Assembly: GCA_905220665.1 (NCBI GenBank)
Contig: CAJNAR010000025.1
Span: 1 to 64,000, forward strand
DNA length: 64,000 nt
Origin: Albugo candida
Lineage: Eukaryota > Oomycota > Peronosporomycetes > Albuginales > Albuginaceae
Reading direction: 5' to 3'
Made by a program: the position numbers and the translations under genes
Part shown: positions 13,551 to 22,875 of the stretch, piece after piece
How the letters are laid out: every line of letters begins with the position of its first letter
How positions within the stretch are numbered: position 1 is the stretch's first letter
The notes under the pieces: generated by a model
The model's database searches: none
What the model saw: the letters and a program-made list of their open reading frames with translations, nothing else
Told to the model about the DNA's origin: nothing

Positions 13551-13572
13551 TATAAGCCAGATGTGCAAATCG

Positions 13573-13941
13573 CTAGTGAAAAACTAGTAGACTTTCCGCT
13601 TGTTCATCGGGGATTCTTGAATTGACAGCTGCAGCGAGAGCTGAAAATATGCATTCTTCAGCTTTCCTGGCAACAAGTCCAACTACATCCTGGGTCACAA
13701 CACGTACCAACAATACGTTATTGTTGTCATAGTCATCACCAAAGATCCTGAAACCGTCGCTGCGTCGGACCATCGAGCGTGTGCTTCCATCATAAAGAAG
13801 GTCATAACCGTTTTCTTGGATTATTTCATACGAATGTTTATTCCACGGAGGATCTGCCGTGTAGTAGACGTCGCTAAGTTTGATGCGACGAAGATCACCA
13901 TCGACGGGTACTACAAAATCGGTGTTTCTTCTGAGCTGCAT
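13573..13941 (-). pseudogene. copia-1 protease-integrase spacer (GAG_pre-integrase region)
   Basis: An open frame of about 122 codons has the RIKLSDVYYT segment, followed by an SDGFRIFGDDYDNN stretch and the SRIPDEQAESLLVFH end. In this copia family this piece joins the protease to the HH-CC zinc-binding head of integrase, which starts just downstream. It is the best preserved frame of the element. Confidence 0.75.
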
Positions 13942-13995
13942 TTTCAGACTCTCTCCAATTGGAATCAGGTATTCTTCATCACATTCTTTTTTATT

Positions 13996-14235
13996 CTAAA
14001 GCTGTGATGGAGTCGTCACCTGGTGACGACTCCATCGACGATCAAAAATCCATTGGCATGTGGCGTCGACATTGTCTGCAACTGCCAGCGCAAAATCCTT
14101 CTTGACTTCTTGCTTGCATTCGTGTTTGTAATTATCTTCTTTTCCATACTCAAAGCAAGCAGGCACCTTGTTTTCTCCTTTGGCACTCTTCGATTTTTTA
14201 AGTCGTCCAACATTAGTGCTTTTAACAGCGGCCAC
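13996..14235 (-). pseudogene. copia-1 zinc knuckle and aspartic protease remnant
   Basis: One open frame contains CFEYGKEDNYKHEC, a gag CCHC zinc knuckle in which the second Cys is Tyr. About 25 residues later comes WIFDRRWSRH. This is where copia proteases carry the catalytic DSG triplet, here changed to DRR. Both functional signatures are therefore lost, although the alignment of motifs is unambiguous. Confidence 0.8.
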
Positions 14236-14239
14236 CGTC

Positions 14240-15255
14240 GACTTACTTTCCAGGCTAATGCTTAGATCATTTAGCTGCGCAAAATCGACCAGTTCCTCTG
14301 CATGTCATAAGCAATCTTCACGCTAAGGATTTAGTAGTGCGAATAGCACGCCCTAAAAGTAACTCGAAGAACTGGCGAACTTGGCGATATTTACAAGAAC
14401 TTGGTCCTGAGTACCACCGACAGCATCACTCAAAGCCATCAGGTACAGAATGTGATCATTCCACGATACACTTTCTTTTTTTCTTCGATGCGAAGAGCTT
14501 CAGCGCTTGTGACTTCGAAATTTGCGGTCCGAACTTGGTTTTTAGTCGGTCTATTGAGAACTAAACTTGGAGGTTCTCCTCGTACCAGATGTCCACCTGG
14601 CTGTGAAAGTGCTGTTCAGCTTTACCGGATAGATGTCTACCCAGAATACCCAGCTTTATTTCTTCAGTCTGCATGCACTCACTGAGGTCTTCAGCGATCC
14701 TGAACTGCCGCAGGAACCGTTTCTTCCAGGATCCAAACCCTGCTCAAGACCTGGGTACACCTTATTGCCTTCGAAACTTTCGACGGCAAGCTTCAGGTCA
14801 CTTATCTGCAGGGGTCTTTGCGGTGCAAAGTACGACGGTTCCGGGACTAGCCGGTACGTTGATGCCTACATGTGTGCTCCTTGTCTTCCACCTTCCTCAC
14901 GTAACCGCTGATTCCTCCGTCCTGCAGAGTTATGTCGCGCAGGCCTCTGTACCAATTCTTCTTCCAGCGAGGATATCGTCATATTCCTGCCAAGTCCCGC
15001 GCGTGTCTATGCATTAGCGCGACAAGTGATGCTGCCGGCAGACACGACCAAAGCTTGGTCATCCTCGAATCTCCGAGCTTCAAGCCGGGTCAGGCGAGCT
15101 CCAATGTCACATTTCAGTTCAGTGACCATAAGGAGAAGCCTTGCCATGTTCTCATCCACGCTTGAAACCGCACTGGCTCCATCGCTGTTGGTGTGAGTCG
15201 TGGCTGGTGCTTGGGCTTGATCTCGAAAAACTTGTTCCATAGTCGTTGGGCTCAT
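14240..15255 (-). pseudogene. copia-1 gag (broken)
   Basis: The first frame (15007-15255) begins just inside the 5' LTR. It holds an Ala/Glu-rich N-terminus with two candidate ATGs, at MSPTTMEQ and at MEQ. Downstream, shifted frames contain a segment of the type seen in oomycete gag proteins (LKLAVESFEGNKVYPGL near 14750-14800, then SWNDHILYLMALSDAVGG near 14400-14460). At least three frame changes occur. Confidence 0.65.
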
Positions 15256-15272
15256 ACGCTGTCGTTAACAGC

Positions 15273-15495
15273 ACAGGGAATAAGAAGTAGCTTTACTGAA
15301 GGGAGTCAAAAGTAGAAGTTACTATATTATTCATGACTGATAGTTTCTCTTTCTACGGCCTTCCTTAATTACGAAACCACCGCCTCGGAGCAGTCCCAGT
15401 GGAAGGTATACGAAACCACTATTTAGATCGTTTTACCAAAACTTCCGACGGATCGCAATGTGGAGTCGTTACTTTCCAACAACAATGCTACTGTG
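15273..15495 (-). repeat. 5' LTR of copia-1 (right copy)
   Basis: This is the counterpart of 10565-10797. It directly precedes the gag frame on the minus strand, as a 5' LTR should. The ends are estimated from where the similarity starts and stops. Confidence 0.8.
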
Positions 15496-15671
15496 TGGCA
15501 GATCCCGCCGTATCAGAAGGCAAAGAGGAAGAGAATATTTGGTATCGAAGCTTTGGGTGCCTTCAGAAAAATGGAGAAACGATCTCTTCAGAGCGATTAT
15601 ACAATTGTTCTTGTCTAAAAAGGTCGATATTATGGATTCGGAAACAAGATCCACAAGGTCAGCATGCATTC

Positions 15672-16058
15672 TATAGCGGGGTTACACGTCGGTGAGTAAC
15701 CGCGGCACACATTTTTTTTTGGGACGCTTTGGGTTATTCGCTTTGGGAGCTGAAGCGTGTCAGCCACCGGACATTAGTACCTAGGTTAGGTACGTTAACC
15801 GTAAGGTACTCTTCTAGATAAAAATAAATAAAGAACAGTTCCCCTTTAGATCACTTAGAGACACGTGCCTACTTAAACAGTCACAGATCTTGTGCACTTT
15901 GTGCTGTGTTGTCGATTCCCTGAATCGTTAAGTCCCTTGAACAAGGACGTTAAGCTACTAAGCTTGTTGACTCGTTAAGTCGAGTTCTTTTGAAGAACTA
16001 AACTGCTCGTCGAGTAGATATCGTTTCTTTGGAAAGGGTCTATAGTAGCTCCGCCACA
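15672..16058 (+). repeat. 5' LTR of gypsy-1
   Basis: This aligns with 22519-22875. Shared blocks include TTACACGTCGGT, GTGTCAGCCACCGGACATT, AGAGACACGTGCC and AGCTTGTTGACTCGTT. An A-rich AATAAA-containing stretch near 15825 could serve as a polyadenylation signal. The 5' boundary is inferred from the better preserved 3' copy. Confidence 0.88.
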
Positions 16059-16117
16059 CTTGATAGCACTTGTAGTCAATCTACACTTGAGTCTGTTAAG
16101 ACTGATCCTCTGGGAGT

Positions 16118-17150
16118 ATGGAACAGCCCACTTCCCTCTCTGAGGCCCGAAGGGTTGCGCTTGAGAAGCTTACCGCAGCTCTGGGCCCCGAATATATGGA
16201 GTTCCTTGTTTCGCAAGGCCCGGACGTGTTGAACGCCCGTCTTGACGGCTTCATGCGGTATGAAACGTCCCTATTAAGGCAGGTCCGAGACCAAATGGCA
16301 TTGTCTATGCCAAAACTTTTTGTATCTGTATCAGACGAAGAGGCTAACCCTCGTCCAGTTAAGTAGGATGAACGACACTGTTCCGGAAAGAGGGGGAAAC
16401 CCCAGTCTTCTGGATCCGTGAGGTAGAAATGGCCATGAAGTCTGTCGTGATCTCAGTTAGGCATCAGCGTGTCTCACTGGCAGTCAACAAGCTCGATGAA
16501 AGATCTAGACAATGGGCACTGACGTGCGGTACGTAATGGACATGGCGTAACGAACATGGAAGTCGCTGAAGTTGCAGCATAAGCGCATCTTCGCGCCGCC
16601 TAACCAAGCATATCGCGTGCTATCACGCTTCTTGTCTACCCATCAGGGTAAGAACGAATTTTCGGACTATGTCCGAGAGTTGAGAACACTCATAGCTGCT
16701 ATGCTGAGCGACCCTCTTCCTGAGGTGGTCCATGTGACCGTGTTTATGGAAGGACTTCGCACTGGCGTTGCCAGAACCGAAGTCTTCCAAGTTCACCCTT
16801 CAAGCTTTGATGAATCGGTTGATATAGCTCAGAATGCTGAGCACAACTTTAAGTCGACTAGACTTGGCTGGAATGGGTATAATCCAAGCTCTGCAAGAGC
16901 AACTTCTATGAGTACATCGGCTTTTTGTAAGTCTGATCCTATGGTCATTAGCAACGCTGAGGGTGAAGGAGAAGCCGAGCTTCAAGTTGCTCAGCAATAC
17001 CGCGACATCCGTCGATGCTTATCGTGCAGGAGCATCAGCCACCAGCGTCCCAGGTGCCCGTTGCGCAAACAGCACCAGGCTCATATGAGTCGAGTACCCG
17101 CTACTAACCAGAAACCTGGTATGGCGCGAGATAACTTCAAGTCCCAGTAG
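16118..17150 (+). pseudogene. gypsy-1 gag (broken)
   Basis: Gag starts at ATG 16118 (MEQPTSLSEARRVALEKL), 60 bp after the LTR. This frame stops at 16366, and the body continues in another frame from about 16380 to 17150. The second part has the retrotransposon gag fold region (FLSTHQGKNEFSDYVRELR) and an intact CCHC zinc knuckle, CLSCRSISHQRPRC, near residue 150. The protein would package element RNA. At least one frameshift and one stop separate the parts. Confidence 0.88.
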
Positions 17151-17289
17151 GCGCGTGGCGCCCTACTAGGGAAGTTCTTGGTTCGTTCTGCGGGGCTTCC
17201 AGGAGATGGAGGTAAGCAGGTCTTAGCCTCAATGAGTTCAGGACCTGCTAACACGGAGCGTGGACACAAACCAGGCTTGTTAGTCGCAT

Positions 17290-17692
17290 AGACGACTGTG
17301 AAAGGCTTTGATGAGCCATGAATGATTTTGATCGACTCCGGAGTGTCTTGTAATTACGCTCGAAAGTGTTCCTGGAAGTTAGTCAGCAATACACTGAGGC
17401 GCATAAAGCGTAAGAGAGGGATTCGATCTCTGTTCCCTTAGCGACTGGGACTCGTATCAGCGTGTCTAAATTTCCGTTGAACTTGAGCGTAACGTTTTTG
17501 GAGTTCGACAGCATTGAGCTCTGTCTTGTTTTCGATCTGGATTCGAGATATGATCTCATTTCAGGTATCATCTGTCTTGAAAGCCATGAGCCATGGATTG
17601 ATTGGAGGTCTAAGACCTTAGCCGCAACGCGCACTATTCCTAGCGAAGCTTTGGAAATTCATGAACCCACTTTTTCTATACAACAGAAGCGC
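17290..17692 (+). pseudogene. gypsy-1 aspartic protease (broken)
   Basis: The active-site segment MILIDSGVSCNYAR (DSG intact) lies at about 17322-17363. After a frame change, the C-terminal half reads VFDLDSRYDLISGI, then HEPWIDWRSKTLAATR, the typical end of the gypsy retropepsin domain. The catalytic triplet is preserved but the domain is not continuous. Confidence 0.85.
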
Positions 17693-17725
17693 TAGTGGCG
17701 CGAACCACTGACAGAGGATATCTGT

Positions 17726-18277
17726 GTGCTAGACATTGAAATGTCTGAGTTAATAAACTCCAATGTTGACGACATTAATCCCGAGGGCAGCTCGCTAACT
17801 GCTAGTGATACGGCACGTACTCCGTTGAGTGAGAATCATTGCGGTAATTATTCACTGAATGCTGATAGCATTGAGAACCTAGTTCCGAGACATCTTGAGC
17901 TGAGCTCTAAGGATGTGCGTGGAGTGGAACGTGAAAATCCACAGAGTGAGCTCGGCCGTGATGGCACCACACTTAATGTCGGTAATGACATTATTGGCGA
18001 GATGCCATGGTATTCTTGGCTTTGCCTCATTGATGCGCGTGGAGTGGCACGAAACATTTCACAGAGTGAGTTTGGCCGTGATGGCACCACACTGAATGTT
18101 GGTAATGACATTGTTGGCGAGAAGCCAAGGCATCCAGGTTTATGCCAGGTTGATGCACGTGGAGTGAAACGTAAACGGTTACTAGATGATGGGCTCCAGG
18201 TATCTGACTCTTCATCGGATGTCGGTAGGGACATCGGCTTTCGTATACAGCAAAGAAAGGTTGCAAAAACAAACTGA
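17726..18277 (+). pseudogene. gypsy-1 protease-RT spacer frame with internal repeats
   Basis: A 183-codon open frame lies between the protease and RT. Its middle consists of a 40-residue unit, repeated slightly more than twice, each beginning D(V/A)RGV and containing GRDGTTLNVGNDI. The end is basic (RGVKRKRLL), so it could form a linker or RNA-binding tail. I do not know a function for this spacer. Confidence 0.65.
17911..18170 (+). repeat. 120-bp tandem repeat inside gypsy-1
   Basis: The sequence GATG(T/C)(G/A)CGTGGAGTG recurs at about 17912, 18032 and 18152, an exact 120-base period and so 40 codons in frame. The units are close copies with scattered substitutions. The in-frame period suggests the repeat arose while the reading frame was still under selection. 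Confidence 0.85.
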
Positions 18278-18719
18278 CCTCGGGACACGGATGTTGCAGC
18301 CTCTATGAGGTATATGGTCTCCAAAGAGAGACGGCAGCGGCGCCAGATGGCGGTTGCAAGGCGCAAAGCGTCTGTTTAGACACAGAGTGATGCCAGCGAA
18401 TAGCTGTACACAATTGTGAATGTAGTGACTGGCTTTGTTGATGGATAAGTCGGCCTTATGGCTCTCCCATCGTTGAACGCGCTGTTAGAGCTAGATGAAA
18501 TGTCGCATTTTGAGTTCGGAAATGCCTGAAAGGCTGGTGAGTTATACGAAGTAGTGGTCATTCGACCAATGTTGAGTTGAACTCATCCTCTTTAATGGAC
18601 GAATCTGTTCTTGAGGAAACGAAGTCAGCACTTAGTGTCCGTAGTGGATCAGCGATCCTAAAAAATCCTATAGATCCGTACACTCCTTTGGTTAAAGAAT
18701 TTTAGACGTGGTATGTCAG

Positions 18720-19280
18720 AATCCTCCGTCCGTCTTACCTCCTGATAGAGGTGTTCATCATGAAATTGACATGGTTCCGGGAACTAAATACTGCTTTACA
18801 CGGCAGTGACCTGTACCCAAGGAACAGTGTGACGTCATTGACGAGTTATTTCGTGCAAAGCACGCGGCTGGAATGATGCGTGAGAGTAAATCCCCTCAAT
18901 ACACGCCAACGTTTTGTGTCAGAAAGCCCAATGGAAAGTGGTGCATTGTCCACGCTTATAATAAGCTAAATGCAGGCACCATTCCGACTAAGACGCCAAT
19001 TCCTAGGAAGGACGTGCTTGATAATGCTATGGTAGGGTGTACCATGTTCAGTGCACTTAACTTAGTCGATGGTTATTACCAATTGCTTATGCGTTCTGGT
19101 GACATACCAATAACTGTAGTTAGTACTCCGAGCATTATGCTCTGGGAGTGGCTTGTCATGCCTCAAAGGCTATCCAATGCTCCGGATACGTTCAATCATC
19201 TATTGACGCAACTGTTCAGACCTCATCGAGGCTACGCACAAACATACATTGATGACATTTTGTACATAGTCGTGCCATGA
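18720..19280 (+). pseudogene. gypsy-1 reverse transcriptase (catalytic Asp lost)
   Basis: The main frame (18873-19280) runs from SPTFCVRKPNGKW-type sequence through WLVMPQRLSNAPDTFN to the catalytic YIDDI box (Tyr codon at 19245). The first catalytic Asp, in the motif normally FSALDLVDGYYQ, is replaced by Asn here (FSALNLVDGYYQ). A frameshift follows at about 19280. A reverse transcriptase with this substitution would be inactive. Confidence 0.9.
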
Positions 19281-19299
19281 ATGGTCGGTCTGATGTGGA

Positions 19300-19970
19300 A
19301 AATCACTTTGACCATTTACGAGCTGTGCACGAGTGCATGCGCACGAACATGTTGTATGCCCAACGCCTCGAAGTGCATTTTTCGTGTGGAAGGGATTCCT
19401 TTCTCAGTATGCTTCATCGGGCAAGAGTGGTCTTAAAGCGGATCCCGCTAAGGTGAAAACATAGCTGATTGGCCTGTTGATCAGAACCAAAAGGATTTGC
19501 GGAAGTGGCTTGGCCTCGCCAACTATTTGCATAAGTACAGCGAAAATTACGTTGATATGGCTCGGCCATTGTCCGATCTCCTTAAAAAGGATGTTGAATG
19601 GTGCTGGACTAGCACACCCAGAACGATGCTTCTAAAGCATTTAAGCAGAGTCTCCTTTAGGCCCCGGCGTTGACTTTGCCATACCCTGAGCGGCCATTCA
19701 GTGTCTTCTGTGACGCATCTGACTTTGCCATCGGTTGTGCTCTACCTCAAGTAGCTACCGATGGTCATGAGCGCGTTGTTGCGTATGAATCTCGCCAGCT
19801 CAAGGCTGCAGAGAAGAACTACCCGGCTGCAAGACAACAAGTTACTTGCAATTAAGTATGCTCTAGTCAAATTCAGAGTTCATGTGCTGGGATTCAAGCC
19901 TTTTGTGATTTACACGGATCATGCGTCCTTACGCAATGCGACTCAGTTGCCTCATCTCTCTAAATGAATA
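19300..19970 (+). pseudogene. gypsy-1 RT thumb and RNase H (broken)
   Basis: After the frameshift, the connecting region includes LRKWLGLANYLHKYS and DLLKKDVEW. The RNase H has FSVFCDASDFAIGCAL with its first catalytic Asp (19670-19855), the AYESRQLKAAEKNYPA segment, and, in another frame, HVLGFKPFVIYTDHASLR with the downstream catalytic Asp. Three frames are needed to cover the domain. Confidence 0.85.
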
Positions 19971-20428
19971 GCTCGTTTGTTCCATTCTTTGCCGAATACA
20001 ACTTCGAGGTGAAGTATGCCCCGGGCAAGCAAAATTCTTTGGCTGATGAGCTGTTCCGCAGGCCTGATGATGAGCTTTCCCATGTTACGACATTGTCGCC
20101 TCCAGCCACTGACTTGATCCGCGGGGCTTATGCCAAGGATGAAAAGTATTTACTGTTGCTACGTGGGCTTGAAAGCGAGGAGTTCACAGACTCAGACATA
20201 GAATTTTCGGTACTCTTACGTGCAAGACTACATCGATATTCCATCGATCAAGGTCTGTTATGCTACCGCACGGATGTGGAAGATAGTCCTCGCATCGTTA
20301 TCCCTCATGATGAGGAGTTAAAGTATCGAATCCTCTATAAGGCACATAAAACTGCGTTGAGTTGTCATCTCGGTCGTGAGAAGACCTACAGCTTAGTGAG
20401 TCAACACTATTGGTGGCCCATACTCTAA
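19964..20428 (+). pseudogene. gypsy-1 integrase zinc-binding head
   Basis: The open frame begins with the RNase H tail (VKYAPGKQNSLADELFRRP). It continues to the integrase HHCC domain, with HKTALSCHLGREKTY supplying the two His and ending WWPIL. The two Cys (CEKCERVKPSAH) follow in the next frame at about 20455. The head helps assemble integrase on the cDNA ends. Confidence 0.83.
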
Positions 20429-20429
20429 A

Positions 20430-20910
20430 TGGGTAAGCACATAGTTACGTACGTGTGAAAAGTGTGAACGGGTTAAGCCTTCAGCGCATGCGGCTGCACT
20501 GATACCTAATTTACCAGTACCTAAAAGGTGTTGGGAGTCTATCAGTACGGAGTTTGTGTTTGGCCTAACGAAAAAAGTTGAAAGGCATCACGGTATCGTG
20601 GTCCTTGCTGACCGTCTAAGCAAGGTGGCTCATTTAGCGGCTGTGCCGAACTCCATCGATGGTGCAGGTACAGCTACTCTGTTTATCCTTCGAGTGTTCC
20701 GTCAGGACGCTTTTTGTGGCAATTATCTCTGACAGAGATCCTCGCTTCATGAAGAAGTTTTGGAAGTCCATCTTCACGGTGCTTGGTACCCGATCGCACC
20801 TTTCTACCGTGGGTCATCATTAGACCGATGGTCAGACTGATCGATTTAATTGCGGTATTAGTGATATCTTACGTAGCATCTGCGCTGAAACACCTAAGCG
20901 TTGGATCTCT
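20430..20910 (+). pseudogene. gypsy-1 integrase catalytic core (altered)
   Basis: The core retains VVLADRLSKVAHL (first Asp, about 20600-20640) and IISDRDPRFMKKFW (second Asp, about 20725-20765). The position of the catalytic Glu, normally within TDGQTER, reads TDGQTDR, a Glu-to-Asp change. An in-frame stop lies a few codons before it and a frameshift lies near 20715. The core is therefore dead. Confidence 0.83.
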
Positions 20911-21563
20911 ATGCTCCCTGTTGTTGACTTTGTGTTAAACAACTCAGTATATGCCCGCACAGGCTACACTCCGTTATACGTGAACAGACTCACCCACCCT
21001 CGCGTTCCGTCAACACTATCTCTGCGTGGTTCAGGGGCTGGTGGGGGAGAGATGGCCGATCGGCTTGCTGATGTCAGCCCTGCTATTGTTGAGAAAAAGG
21101 CTAGCGAATTTATCGCAACGCGATTGAATATCTTACGATATTTGCGTGATGTAATGAATGCGAACCAAGACCGACAAAAGGAGCAAGTGGATGCTAAAAG
21201 GAGAGGTTGTATGCAAAGTTATAAGGTCAGATACTAGGCAGTACTAAAAACCTACCTACAAATGCAGTGTCCGCTGTCTTCAAGACAGATTTTCGACCAC
21301 GCTTCATTGGTTCGTTCACGGTCATGGCTAAGAGAAGCCTTGCTTACACCCTCAACCTTCCGCGCAAATCGCGCACACATCCCGTGTTTTATGTTGGATT
21401 TCTTAAGCCTTATCGGGTTCCTTCCCATTTGAACCTGGAAGCGCTGGCGCCAAAGGAGGTAGCCGTGCCACGAATTGCTGCATCCGCACCAAGATACCCG
21501 TTGCCCCTCAGAGCGAGGTTGACCTTGCTCCAGGGCTCGTACCTGGTTCTAAACCGACACTAG
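20911..21563 (+). pseudogene. gypsy-1 integrase C-terminal region (broken)
   Basis: Frame 20911-21237 carries VVDFVLNNSVYARTGYTP and the following helix-rich segment. Frame 21267-21563 carries PRFIGSFTVMAKRSLAYTL and HPVFYVGFLKPYR, the GPF/Y-like module of gypsy integrases. The stop at 21237 and a frame change interrupt it. Confidence 0.83.
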
Positions 21564-21639
21564 GCGTACCACGCGCTCGCGACGACGTTGCACCTCATGC
21601 ATCAACACCTCCTTGGTTTGACAGAGATCCTCATAGGAT

Positions 21640-21860
21640 GGCACCGATTTGTCGACCCTCGCCGGCGTTTCTTAACGAGAAAGGGAAGTTTCAATTCCAT
21701 GTTGAGAAGATTCTCTCTCGACGTCGCCGTCATGGCTAAAGTCAATATCTGGTGAAATGGTGAGGGCGCCCTAAGTCAGAAAACTCATGGGAGTATGAGA
21801 TACCTCTTCGGCAAGATTGCTCATATACCTTGGATGTTTGTGAGCATCGTGGCCAGGGTT
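21640..21860 (+). pseudogene. gypsy-1 chromodomain (two stops)
   Basis: One frame reads FQFHVEKILSRRRRHG, stop, SQYLVKW, stop, GRPKSENSWEYEIPL. This is the chromodomain signature (aromatic cage, then a WEP-like NSWEYE). It sits after integrase, as in chromoviruses, where it directs integration to particular chromatin. Two in-frame stops interrupt it. Confidence 0.85.
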
Positions 21861-22509
21861 GTATGGAGATCAAAGACGCTTCCCACTAAAAGTGGTTTGG
21901 GGAGGCGGGTTGCAGCACAACGACTGGTCTGAATTCGCGATTAACGGTATACCCGAAGCGTGGCGTTGAATGAACACTCGTACGCAACTGGTGTTTGAAC
22001 TCAAGCTTGGCATACTAATACCGAAGCTTTCGTTCGAGACGAACGTAGGCCACACTGGCACTTGCTCTTAGAGCCATCAAGCTTCTTTGTCCGTGGACGA
22101 AGTAGCTTCTGGGCCGATGTCCCACCCCGCTAACACATGGACAACCGTTTGAAGGATACGTTCTTCCACGTCGGGTGGTTTAAACACATAGTCACGATGA
22201 CTTTGCAGCACCACGGAGTTCCGTGACCATCTCTGAGAGCTCTCTGCTTGCTGAAGAAAGAGTTGTTGTTGCTCGTCGAGCGGTTTGTTAATGTGCGTCG
22301 ATGGTGCGTTGACATCGCTATGTTCGAAGAACGGATTTGGTGGAGAAAAGATCACCTCCTCACCGGTCTCGCCGTAAGAGGAAAGATCCTAGGGCTCATA
22401 GCATGTCTATGCCATGGTGTTTGATGCTTTGTACAACCGTGAGGTAATCTGTACGCACCACGTCCTGTTCGAGGAAAATGATTCGATTGACGTTGAACGT
22501 CAGTCTGGT
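21861..22509 (+). other. gypsy-1 3' internal region
   Basis: About 650 bases lie between the chromodomain and the purine tract, with no recognised domain. This is presumably the 3' untranslated part of the element. Short frames on both strands look incidental. Confidence 0.55.
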
Positions 22510-22518
22510 GGGGGATAG
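22510..22518 (+). promoter_or_regulatory. Polypurine tract of gypsy-1
   Basis: GGGGGATAG lies immediately before the 3' LTR (TGTAACA). This is where the plus-strand primer of an LTR retrotransposon is expected; it has one pyrimidine. Confidence 0.6.
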
Positions 22519-22875
22519 TGTAACAGAATTACACGTCGGTTAGTAACCGTTTTGACAGTGTGGTACACATTTGGAACGCTTTGGGAGCTGACGCGTGTCA
22601 GCCACCGGACATTCGTGTCTACGTTTAAAGTAAGTACTCTTCTATAAAAAAATAAAGTCAGCTCCCCTTTTGATCAACTAGAGACACGTGCCTGGTTAAG
22701 ACGTCTCAGATCTTGTACAATTTGTGTTAGCGATTCTCTGAATCGTTAGGTCGCTTGAACAAGAACCTTAAGCTCTTAAGCTTGTTGACTCGTTGAGTTG
22801 AGTGCTGTTAAGAACTAAATTGCTCGTCGAGCAGATAGCCTTCCTCTGGCAAAGAGCCAAAGCAGATCTGCTACA
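22519..22875 (+). repeat. 3' LTR of gypsy-1
   Basis: It begins TGTAACA and ends near CTGCTACA, giving the TG...CA ends expected of an LTR, and aligns with 15672-16058. It includes an A-rich AATAAA-type stretch near 22645. Confidence 0.9.

Larger units (their letters stand above)
10565..15495 (-). mobile_element. Ty1/copia LTR retrotransposon, degenerate (copia-1)
   Basis: A near full-length copia element of about 4.9 kb is read on the minus strand. Two similar sequences of about 230 bp bound it in the same orientation. Between them, in minus-strand order, are gag, a zinc knuckle, aspartic protease, a spacer, integrase, a linker, reverse transcriptase and RNase H. That order (integrase before RT) is diagnostic of Ty1/copia. 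Every coding segment is split by frameshifts or stops, so the copy is dead. The domain sequences resemble the copia family common in Phytophthora genomes (recalled knowledge, not a search). I see no clear target-site duplication. Confidence 0.9.
15672..22875 (+). mobile_element. Ty3/gypsy LTR retrotransposon with chromodomain, degenerate (gypsy-1)
   Basis: A 7.2-kb element on the plus strand has two LTRs (about 387 and 357 bp) and internal order gag, protease, RT, RNase H, integrase, chromodomain, which is diagnostic of Ty3/gypsy and of the chromovirus branch. A purine tract, GGGGGATAG, abuts the 3' LTR, which begins TGTAACA. Numerous stops and frameshifts and the LTR divergence show it is long dead. 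It starts about 180 bp after copia-1 ends. I see no target-site duplication at the inferred ends. Confidence 0.93.

Noticed and set aside
15007..15017. Long plus-strand frames at 14337-15165 as genes
   Set aside because: They are antisense to copia-1 gag, have no motifs, and overlap each other in different frames.
15496..15671. Solo insertion between copia-1 and gypsy-1
   Set aside because: Only 176 bases, with no tRNA boxes, repeats or duplications that would define an element.
17911..18170. CRISPR-like array
   Set aside because: The 120-bp period has no spacer structure, is in frame with a retrotransposon ORF, and lies in eukaryotic DNA.
17848..18366. 172-codon minus-strand frame across gypsy-1
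   Set aside because: It is the antisense shadow of the 120-bp repeat spacer; the repeat keeps both strands open.
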